NCBI GenBank assembly: GCA_031270205.1
Contig: JAISYA010000089.1
Location: 1 to 10,451, forward strand
Source: Treponema sp.
Lineage (GTDB): Bacteria; Spirochaetota; Spirochaetia; Treponematales; Breznakiellaceae
Reading direction: 5' to 3'
DNA length: 10,451 bases
The position numbers and the translations under genes are program-made. Below are positions 5,699 through 10,451 of this stretch, one piece after another. Each line of letters opens with the position of its first letter. Within the stretch, counting starts at the first letter, position 1. The notes beneath the pieces were generated by a model that did not search any database, was not told where the DNA came from, and saw nothing but the letters and a program-made list of their open reading frames with translations.

Positions 5699-6772
5699 AT
5701 GAAATATCCGGCATTCGCGCTCGTATGGTTTGTTTTTCTCCTTTCCCTCTCCTGCCGTTCCGCGCCCGCAGTTATTGAAGAAAGCCGGGATATTGTGGAG
5801 CAGGAGCAGGAGCAGGAACAGGAACAGCAGCTAACGGAGGAAGAGCCGGCGCCGTTTATCGATCTTCCCCCGGTAAATGAAAGCCTGCCCGTATCTTCTT
5901 TTGCTGAAGTGTGGGCCTATGTGGTGGCGGGCCGGGAATCGGCTTTGACCAGGGATCTCCCGCTCTCGGATATAGGGTACTTCGGCGCGGAGATCGATTC
6001 CTACGGCGGGCTCACGGATGTACCCCACCGCCGGAATCTGCCGGCCTTTGCCGGGCGGGTCCATCTGGTTGTTGCCTGCAACAGCTATTCGCTGACCCAT
6101 TTTGTGCTTGTCCCCGGCAGCGCCGAGCGCAGAGCTTTGGTCGCCGACCTGCTTGCCGCGGCAAAAGAGTACGACGGCCTGCAAATTGATTTTGAACTGA
6201 TCCCCCAGCGGGACGGCGAGAATTTTCTTTCCTTTCTGAAAGAGCTGCGCGCCGGTCTGGGAAGCAAGCTGTTCACCATTGCTCTTAAGGCCCGGTACAG
6301 AAAAATCGCCGACGACGTATATGATTATGAAAAGATCAAACCCCTGGTTGACCGCATCCTCGTTATGGCCTATGACGAGCATTGGTCCACGAGCGAACCC
6401 GGCCCGATTGCGTCCCTCTCCTGGTGCAGACGGATAGCGCAATACGCCCTGAGCGTTATCGGCAGGGAGAAGCTGATCATGGGCATCCCTTTTTACGGCC
6501 GCGCCTGGGGCGACGTCAACCCTTCCCGCGCCCTGATTTACTCCGGCGTCGAAGACGTCATTCACGAAAACCGGGTAACCGAAATATGGCGGGAAAACGG
6601 CATCCCCACTTTTGATTACACGCTTCCGGTACGGGTCAAAGTCTACTATGAAGACGATTATTCCCTTGCCGCCCGCATGGAAATGTACAAATCCATGGGC
6701 GTCGGCTCGGTCGGCTTCTGGCGGCTCGGCCAGGAAACGCCGGCGGTATGGAATGTGGTTAAACTGGAGTGA
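5699..6772 (+). CDS. GH18-family (YaaH/SleL-like) glycosidase lipoprotein
   Basis: A 357-residue exported protein with a glycoside hydrolase family 18 barrel. Relatives of this subgroup act on N-acetylglucosamine linkages of peptidoglycan or chitin-like glycans. Seen: a hydrophobic signal segment ending at a lipobox-like SLS-C with Cys19, so it is probably lipid-anchored; an acidic Glu/Gln linker (34-44) made by a hexanucleotide repeat; DGLQIDFE (159-166), with the family's proton-donor Glu at 166 and Gln in place of the middle Asp of DGxDxDxE; MAYDEHW (223-229); GIPFYGRAW (262-270); and VGFWRLGQE (338-346). These match the YaaH/YdhD type better than true chitinases. No LysM repeat is present. 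The start is fixed by the signal peptide. Its substrate is not shown by the sequence; cell-wall remodelling is the likeliest role. Confidence 0.9.
   Translation: MKYPAFALVWFVFLLSLSCRSAPAVIEESRDIVEQEQEQEQEQQLTEEEPAPFIDLPPVNESLPVSSFAEVWAYVVAGRESALTRDLPLSDIGYFGAEIDSYGGLTDVPHRRNLPAFAGRVHLVVACNSYSLTHFVLVPGSAERRALVADLLAAAKEYDGLQIDFELIPQRDGENFLSFLKELRAGLGSKLFTIALKARYRKIADDVYDYEKIKPLVDRILVMAYDEHWSTSEPGPIASLSWCRRIAQYALSVIGREKLIMGIPFYGRAWGDVNPSRALIYSGVEDVIHENRVTEIWRENGIPTFDYTLPVRVKVYYEDDYSLAARMEMYKSMGVGSVGFWRLGQETPAVWNVVKLE
5798..5830 (+). repeat. in-frame hexanucleotide tandem repeat (Glu-Gln)
   Basis: About five units of GA(G/A)CAG plus a final CAG, encoding E34-Q44 of the GH18 lipoprotein. It lies just after the lipid-anchor cysteine. 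The period is a multiple of three, so length changes would alter linker length without a frameshift. Confidence 0.85.
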
Positions 6773-6800
6773 TGTTCTGCCCAAATACTCCCCGAAATCG

Positions 6801-6989
6801 CTACCGGGCGGGAATGAAGGTATATCCCCGGACCCCTTCCCGCGCCTGCGCGTCCCCGATGGCCGGGTAAAACAGGTGATGGCCGGCAATGGGGATTTTG
6901 TTTTTGGCGGTGTAATCGGGCGCCTGCCGGTGCGAAACAGCGGCGGCCTTTGGATATGTTTGTTTTTCCTCTTGACTTAAAGTTACCAT
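6801..6989 (-). CDS. doubtful small ORF or gene remnant, 62 residues
   Basis: I do not recognise this product. It runs from ATG at 6987-6989 to a TAG at 6801-6803. The second half (including KNKIPIAGHHLFYPAIGD) has codons with GC-rich third positions like the neighbours, while the first 15 codons are AT-rich. There is no ribosome site; a TATAGT lies 8 bases upstream of the ATG. The plus strand is also open in the antisense frame with the same codon boundaries, so codon bias alone cannot pick the strand. It has no signal peptide, membrane segment or motif. It may be a relic or noise. Confidence 0.2.
   Translation of the reverse strand: MVTLSQEEKQTYPKAAAVSHRQAPDYTAKNKIPIAGHHLFYPAIGDAQAREGVRGYTFIPAR
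6922..6947 (+). other. hairpin in the gap after the GH18 gene, weak terminator candidate
   Basis: GCCTGCCG (6922-6929) pairs with CGGCGGC (6941-6947) with one bulged base and an 11-base loop. It is followed by a loose T-rich stretch (6948-6967) rather than a clean U-tract. It could end the GH18 transcript 150 bases after its stop. Between 6773 and 6921 I see nothing apart from the doubtful minus-strand ORF. Confidence 0.25.
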
Positions 6990-7005
6990 TAAGTTTTACT
7001 ATAAA
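6972..7005 (+). promoter_or_regulatory. candidate promoter of the cbiM leader transcript
   Basis: TTGACT (6972-6977) is a 5 of 6 match to a -35 box and sits in the only AT-rich patch of the gap. The -10 is unclear: TATAAA (7000-7005) is a good box but lies 22 bases away, while TTTACT (6995-7000) has the right 17-base spacing but a poorer sequence. Either puts the start near 7007-7013, giving a leader of about 235 bases before cbiM. Confidence 0.4.
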
Positions 7006-7007
7006 AT

Positions 7008-7234
7008 TATCTACCGGGCGCCCTGATGAACGGGGAAGGCAAAAATGAACTCCGGCACATGAATCAACCTCATGAACAAGGAGTAAAAAGAAGATGAAGT
7101 ATACCTGATTTAGGCAGAACCGGTTTGGATGATCTGTTTCTTCCCCGTCTGAAGGCAGGGGAGTAGGGAAGAAAGCCATGAAGGCGTATAGTCGGATTTG
7201 AATCGGACTGATCTTCATGGCTTTTTTATTTTTA
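7008..7234 (+). promoter_or_regulatory. structured cbiM leader, candidate (divergent cobalamin-type?) riboswitch
   Basis: This non-coding leader runs from the putative transcript start to an intrinsic terminator just ahead of the metal-importer operon, the usual plan of a transcription-attenuating riboswitch. Seen: GGGGAAGGC (7032-7040), then TGAACTCCGGCAC (7046-7058); a small stem CATGA/TCATG (about 7058-7074); a perfect 9-bp stem TTTCTTCCC (7137-7145)/GGGAAGAAA (7166-7174); and GGGAAG followed by ATGA and AGTCGGA (7166-7196). The order GGGAA, TGAA-TCC, GGGAAG, ATGA, AGTC resembles the cobalamin riboswitch, which often controls cbiM operons, but the CCCGC-ACTGT block and a full B12 box are not present. 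The attenuator reading is fairly firm; the ligand is not. Ni or Co sensing or leader-peptide control remain possible. Confidence 0.45.
7173..7234 (+). terminator. intrinsic terminator (attenuator) upstream of cbiM
   Basis: An 11-bp perfect stem, AAGCCATGAAG (7173-7183) with CTTCATGGCTT (7213-7223), continues inward as AGTC-GATT/AATC-GACT with one mismatch and is followed by TTTTTTATTTTT. It ends about a dozen bases before the cbiM start codon and before its ribosome site, so it would block cbiM expression unless prevented from folding. Confidence 0.8.
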
Positions 7235-7246
7235 TATGGAGTTATT

Positions 7247-8251
7247 ATGCACATGGCTGACGCGCTGGTTTCGCCCGCTGTAGGCGGAACAATGCTCGCG
7301 GCAAGCGCGGCCGCGATTGGATATGCCGTTAAAAAAACCGGCGTTATGGATGAAAAGAAGATACCGGTAATGGGGGTGATGGGCGCATTTATCTTCGCCG
7401 CCCAGATGATCAACTTTACCATTCCTGGTACGGGTTCAAGCGGGCATATCGGCGGCGGAATCCTGCTGGCGGCTATTCTGGGGCCTTTTCCGGCCCTGCT
7501 TACCCTGGCGGCGGTGCTGCTGATTCAATGTCTCTTTTTCGCCGATGGGGGGCTTCTGGCCTACGGGTGCAACGTGTTTAACATGGGCGTTATGGCCTGT
7601 ATTCTCGCGTTTCAGTTTATTTACAAACCAATAGCCGGCAACGGCCAGTCGAAGAAGCGTATCATCGCGGCGTCTATCGCGGCGGTGGCGCTGGGACTTC
7701 AGGCGGGCGCCTTCTGCGTGGTTCTGGAGACATTGATATCCGGCGTTACGGAACTTCCCTTCTCAAGTTTTGTGTTGTTAATGCAGCCCATACACCTGGC
7801 TATCGGGCTTGTGGAAGGAATCGTCACCGCCGCAGTGCTTTGTTATATTCACGCGGTCAGGCCGGAATTGATCTCCGGCGCTGTTTCGGCAGAACCGCTT
7901 GCGCCGTCTCTTTCCATGAGGAAGGTAATTATCTCTCTGGCTATAGCAGCGGCCATTACGGGCGGGCTTTTGTCCCTTTTTGCCTCAGCCTTTCCCGACG
8001 GCCTTGAGTGGTCCATGGAAGGCGTTGCGGGGACTGCGGAACTGGAGCGGGAAGGAGGCGTATATGAAGCGGCTTCCCGGGCGGTGGAGAAAACCGCTTT
8101 CATGCCGGATTACGCATTCTCAGGCGGCGCGGCGGATTCACCTGCCGGAACTTCTGTAGCGGGAGTCGTTGGCAGCGTGATCGCGGTGATTCTGTCCGGG
8201 GGGATCGGTTTTGTTATCAGGAAAGCGGCGTTACGAAAACGCATCGTCTGA
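7247..8251 (+). CDS. cbiM: ECF transporter substrate-specific component CbiM/NikM with fused PDGLE domain
   Basis: A 334-residue inner-membrane protein that selects Ni2+ or Co2+ in an energy-coupling-factor importer. Seen: the N terminus MHMADALVSPAVGG with Met1-His2, and SGHIGGG placing a His at residue 67. In the known NikM structure Met1, His2 and His67 bind the metal. Several membrane segments fill residues 10-205. The tail (about 224-334) has two further membrane segments around a loop starting with PDGLE (250-254), the NikN/CbiN-like domain, so the M and N functions are fused. ATG 7247 is chosen because GGAG (7238-7241) precedes it and the mature Met-His terminus is needed for metal binding; an in-frame ATG at 7217 lies inside the terminator. 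Nickel versus cobalt cannot be settled; the symbol could equally be nikMN. First gene of the operon. Confidence 0.93.
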   Translation: MHMADALVSPAVGGTMLAASAAAIGYAVKKTGVMDEKKIPVMGVMGAFIFAAQMINFTIPGTGSSGHIGGGILLAAILGPFPALLTLAAVLLIQCLFFADGGLLAYGCNVFNMGVMACILAFQFIYKPIAGNGQSKKRIIAASIAAVALGLQAGAFCVVLETLISGVTELPFSSFVLLMQPIHLAIGLVEGIVTAAVLCYIHAVRPELISGAVSAEPLAPSLSMRKVIISLAIAAAITGGLLSLFASAFPDGLEWSMEGVAGTAELEREGGVYEAASRAVEKTAFMPDYAFSGGAADSPAGTSVAGVVGSVIAVILSGGIGFVIRKAALRKRIV

Positions 8252-9029
8252 GGGCACGGGCGGGAATTCTCCCGCCCATATCCTGCATCCGGGGGCAAAA
8301 CTTGTCTGTACGCTGACTTTTATCGTTACAGTGGTATCTTTCCCGGGCCGTGATATAAATTCCCTTTTATTCATGGCTTTTTACCCCGTCCTCATGCTGA
8401 CTATTTCGGGAATACCCTTGCGGCCGGTTCTTTTCCGCTCCCTTGCGGCGCTTCCTTTCGCGCTTGCTATAGGCATTGGAAACATTTTTTATGACCGCGC
8501 TTCGGCGTTCATGATAGGCAGCGTAACGATCACCGGAGGCATGATCTCCTGCGTTTCCCTTTTTTTCAAAACCCTGCTTTCGGTTTCCGCCGTGATGATC
8601 CTGAGCGCCACAACGCCTTTCGTCTCCCTCTGCGCGGTCCTTGTCAGGGCGGGAATGCCGAAACTCCTGGCTTTGCAATTTTTAATGACCCGCCGGTACA
8701 TTGCGGTTCTTGCGGGGGAGTCGTCGGCAATGCTCACCGCGTACCGTCTCCGTTCGCGCCGCTCATCAAAAGGAGTAAAGTTACGTGACGCGGGAAGTTT
8801 TCTCGGGCAGCTTTTGCTGCGCAGTTTTGACCGCGCCGACAGGGTCTACAATGCCATGCGGCTGAGAGGTTTCGACGGCGTATACCGCTCAGGCGGCGCC
8901 GGTATAGAAGCGCAAAAGTGGCATCTCCGGGACACGGCATTCATCCTGATCATGCTGTTTCTTATTGCTGCCGCCAGAGTCTTTGGGCCGGCGCGGTTCT
9001 TCACGAAAGCTGCGGGGATGTTCCGGTGA
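8211..9029 (+). CDS. cbiQ: ECF transporter transmembrane component CbiQ/EcfT
   Basis: This 272-residue membrane protein couples ATP hydrolysis by CbiO to the substrate subunit CbiM. Seen: ILHPGAKLVCTLTFIV (24-39), the usual EcfT opening helix; further hydrophobic segments at about 50-66, 74-90, 120-136 and 243-257; and the cytoplasmic coupling motifs TAYRLRS (176-182) and FDRADRVYNAMRLRGFDG (206-223), the second containing the family's Ala-x-x-x-Arg-Gly pattern that contacts the ATPase. The TTG start at 8211 is the first after an in-frame stop, has GGGGGGA six bases upstream, and overlaps the end of cbiM by 41 bases, suggesting translational coupling. No ATG, GTG or TTG start lies between it and the first membrane segment. 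Confidence 0.92.
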   Translation: MLSGKRRYENASSEGTGGNSPAHILHPGAKLVCTLTFIVTVVSFPGRDINSLLFMAFYPVLMLTISGIPLRPVLFRSLAALPFALAIGIGNIFYDRASAFMIGSVTITGGMISCVSLFFKTLLSVSAVMILSATTPFVSLCAVLVRAGMPKLLALQFLMTRRYIAVLAGESSAMLTAYRLRSRRSSKGVKLRDAGSFLGQLLLRSFDRADRVYNAMRLRGFDGVYRSGGAGIEAQKWHLRDTAFILIMLFLIAAARVFGPARFFTKAAGMFR

Positions 9030-9721
9030 TACGCGCTGAAAAACTCACTGCGGGATACTCAAGAGACGCCGCCGCGCTTCATGAACTGAGCTTTACCCTT
9101 AACCGGGGAGAGCGGGTCGCGCTTCTGGGGCAAAACGGCGCGGGGAAATCGACTCTGCTCCTTACCCTGGCGGGGATTCTCTTTCCGTCATCGGGGAATC
9201 TCACCATCGGCGGCATTCCCGTAACCAAAGCGCGTATTGACGAAATACGGCGGCTTGTGGGCTTCGTGTTCCAGAACCCCGATGACCAGCTCTTTATGCC
9301 CACCGTTGAAGATGACCTTTGTTTTGGCCCGCGCAATTTCGGCATGGATAAAGAAACCATCACAAAAAGAGTGAACGATACCGCTGCCGTTTTGCGTATT
9401 CCACACCTTCTGAAACGTCCGGTTTATCATCTTTCGGGCGGCGAAAAACGCCTCGCTGCCCTGGCCGGTGTTCTCGTTATGGAAGGGGAAGTCCTCCTGC
9501 TTGACGAACCCTGCGCGTTCCTGGACACCCGTTCCCGCAGGGCTCTTGTAGCCGCCCTGAACACGCTTACCCATACCATGATGATCGCCACCCATGATTT
9601 TGATCTTGCCCGCGCTTTGTGTTCCAGGGTTATTATTCTGCGGAACGGCTCTGTATGCGCCGAAGGAAAAACCACCGAAATACTTGATAACCCCGATCTT
9701 CTGGAACGGTGCGGATTATAG
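9026..9721 (+). CDS. cbiO: ECF transporter ATP-binding protein CbiO
   Basis: This 231-residue cytoplasmic ABC ATPase powers the CbiMQ importer. Seen: Walker A GQNGAGKST (35-43), Q-loop FQNPDDQLF (82-90), signature LSGGE (136-140), Walker B VLLLDEP (156-162) and H-loop His190 in ATHDFD. All catalytic residues are present. QNPDDQLF is typical of the ECF ATPases. A GTG start at 9026-9028 overlaps the cbiQ stop as GTGA and gives the family's normal opening, VIRAEKLTAGYS; the longer reading from 8918 would add 36 residues read out of frame through cbiQ and is rejected. Only one ATPase gene is present, so the complex would use a CbiO homodimer. It is the last gene of the operon. Confidence 0.95.
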   Translation: MIRAEKLTAGYSRDAAALHELSFTLNRGERVALLGQNGAGKSTLLLTLAGILFPSSGNLTIGGIPVTKARIDEIRRLVGFVFQNPDDQLFMPTVEDDLCFGPRNFGMDKETITKRVNDTAAVLRIPHLLKRPVYHLSGGEKRLAALAGVLVMEGEVLLLDEPCAFLDTRSRRALVAALNTLTHTMMIATHDFDLARALCSRVIILRNGSVCAEGKTTEILDNPDLLERCGL

Positions 9722-9755
9722 GTATTTTAACGTTCGAGAGGAAATTTATTATACC

Positions 9756-9848
9756 GTCTGGTTTAACACCAAATTTTTGAAAGCGTTGCGGCATTTGAGC
9801 CGCGGCAAGCCTGGCAAGCGCAGCTTGCCGTGGGGTATTAACCCAGAC
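9756..9848. repeat. branched palindromic element (copy 3 of the repeat family)
   Basis: Outer arms GTCTGGTTTAACACC (9756-9770) and GGTATTAACCCAGAC (9834-9848) are inverted at 13 of 15 positions. Between them are two hairpins: GCGGC (9788-9792)/GCCGC (9799-9803), and GGCAAGC (9813-9819)/GCTTGCC (9823-9829), which has an alternative 8-bp partner at 9803-9810 and 9823-9830. As RNA this would be a three-way junction of 93 bases. The second hairpin carries the sequence shared with 44-64. It could be a REP/MITE-like element or a small structured RNA lying between cbiO and its terminator. Confidence 0.55.
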
Positions 9849-9871
9849 TTTCGAATATCCCCCAGCTCACC

Positions 9872-9902
9872 GGCTGCTGTCAATTTCCGCGGCCTTTTTT
9901 TT
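9872..9902 (+). terminator. intrinsic terminator of the cbiMQO operon
   Basis: GGCTGC (9872-9877) pairs with GCGGCC (9889-9894), 6 bp with one G-U, over an 11-base loop, followed by eight T (9895-9902). It lies 150 bases beyond the cbiO stop, so the branched element would be part of the 3' end of the transcript. Confidence 0.65.
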
Positions 9903-9910
9903 ACCAAAAT

Positions 9911-9940
9911 TTTACTTTTCTTTATTCAGATTCTTACAAT
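9911..9940 (+). promoter_or_regulatory. candidate promoter of the glycosyltransferase gene
   Basis: TTTACT (9911-9916), an 18-base spacer, TACAAT (9935-9940): 4 of 6 and 5 of 6 consensus bases, in an AT-rich stretch right after the terminator. It predicts a leader of about 38 bases that ends with AGAAGGAGG before the ATG at 9985. Confidence 0.4.
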
Positions 9941-9984
9941 CAACCGGCATCATTACGCCAGGTTTAATACAGAAGGAGGATCTG

Positions 9985-10451
9985 ATGAGAATTGCGTATT
10001 TTACCGATACCTACACTCCGGAAGTAAACGGGGTAACCAATACCCTGTCCAGACTTGGCGCCTACCTTGACGAAAAACGTATCCACCATGCGGTTTTTAC
10101 CCCGGCCTACGAAAATGAAGAGATGCTTCCCCATGGGGAAAGCCGCCTTTCCGCTTACCGGAACCTGTACCGCTTCAAAGGGCTGAAAACATGGCTCTCC
10201 CCGGAAAGCCGTCTGGCCTTTCCCGCCTTCTGGGAAATCAACGAAATCTGCGATGACTTCAAGCCGGATCTGATTCATGTAAGTACCGAGCTGGGAATCG
10301 GCTTTCGGGGTATGCGCTACGCCGTTACCCGTGATCTTCCCCTGGTAATGAGCTATCATACCAACTACGGCAAATATCTGCGTTATTTTGATCTTGAACC
10401 CCTCAAACCGCTGTTGGAAAAGTATCTCTCCTGGTTTTACTGTTTTGCCCG
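9985..10451 (+). CDS. glycosyltransferase family 4 protein, 5' part only
   Basis: The first 155 residues of a GT-B fold transferase, cut by the window end. Seen: MRIAYFTDTYTPEVNGVTNTL, the N-terminal strand and acceptor-side loop of GT4 enzymes (Pro12, Asn15-Gly16); FKPDLIHVSTELGIGFRGM (92-110); and SYHTNYGKYLRYF (123-135) followed by LLEKYLSWFY. This pattern matches the MgtA / PimB-like subgroup that adds hexoses or mannose to lipid acceptors. GGAGG at 9975-9979 with a 5-base spacer fixes the start. It is inferred to work at the cytoplasmic membrane face on a glycolipid such as a glycosyl-diacylglycerol, but donor and acceptor cannot be read from this portion. The nucleotide-sugar-binding C-terminal half lies outside the window. 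Confidence 0.9.
   Translation, partial: MRIAYFTDTYTPEVNGVTNTLSRLGAYLDEKRIHHAVFTPAYENEEMLPHGESRLSAYRNLYRFKGLKTWLSPESRLAFPAFWEINEICDDFKPDLIHVSTELGIGFRGMRYAVTRDLPLVMSYHTNYGKYLRYFDLEPLKPLLEKYLSWFYCFA

Noticed and set aside
4497..6889. Long minus-strand open frames opposite pheT (4497-5360) and the GH18 gene (5831-6889)
   Set aside because: Both lie antisense to well-identified genes, lack ribosome sites and show no known motifs.
7023..7029. CTGATGA as a hammerhead ribozyme core in the cbiM leader
   Set aside because: No GAAA core segment or cleavable stem arrangement follows; a seven-base match alone is chance-level.
7137..7174. GGGGAGTAG at 7158-7166 as a Mn-sensing yybP-ykoY riboswitch
   Set aside because: Only this short string matches; it is at the 3' side of the leader rather than starting a paired P1 stem, and the second conserved loop is missing.
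7217..7246. Earlier ATG at 7217 as the start of cbiM
   Set aside because: It lies in the 3' arm of the terminator, has no ribosome site, and would bury the Met-His terminus needed for metal binding.
8918..9025. Earlier start for cbiO at 8918
   Set aside because: The extra residues are cbiQ read in another frame; the GTG at 9026 overlapping the cbiQ stop gives the family's normal N terminus.

Overview
The window reads as a spirochaete chromosome of the Treponema type, most likely a homoacetogenic termite-gut-like treponeme. This is inferred from three things seen together: metF and fhs side by side (the methyl branch of the Wood-Ljungdahl pathway), an archaeal/eukaryotic-type PheRS beta subunit (the form known in spirochaetes), and lipoprotein and glycolipid-type genes. 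Base composition is moderately GC-rich with GC-rich third codon positions. No phage, transposase, CRISPR, rRNA or tRNA gene was seen.

Layout. (1) 92-2810, minus strand: metF then fhs, a two-gene operon 40 bases apart that interconverts formyl-, methenyl/methylene- and methyl-tetrahydrofolate. (2) 2811-3067: divergent intergenic region with a copy of a dispersed palindromic repeat. (3) 3068-3682, plus: a small flavodoxin-fold protein with a compact four-cysteine cluster motif, like iron-sulfur flavoproteins. (4) 3683-3848: a short region rich in direct and inverted repeats, ending in a strong hairpin that overlaps the likely pheT promoter. (5) 3849-5606: stand-alone pheT. (6) 5699-6772: a GH18/YaaH-like lipoprotein with a good promoter so close to its ATG that the transcript would be nearly leaderless. 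(7) 6773-7246: a 474-base gap with one doubtful small ORF, then a structured leader ending in a strong intrinsic terminator just before the next operon. (8) 7247-9721: an energy-coupling-factor Ni/Co importer: CbiM/NikM with a fused PDGLE (CbiN/NikN-like) tail, then CbiQ, then CbiO, with overlapping genes. (9) 9722-9984: a branched palindromic element, an intrinsic terminator and a promoter. (10) 9985 to the end: the 5' part of a GT4 glycosyltransferase.

How the parts fit. Formate-driven methyl-THF synthesis, cobalt (corrinoid protein) and nickel (CODH/ACS) are all needed for reductive acetogenesis, so a transition-metal importer about 4.4 kb from metF-fhs makes physiological sense, though they are separate operons. 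The least explained pieces are the cbiM leader (7008-7234), with patches resembling a cobalamin riboswitch but not the full consensus, and the branched element at 9756-9848, whose core recurs at the left edge of the window.
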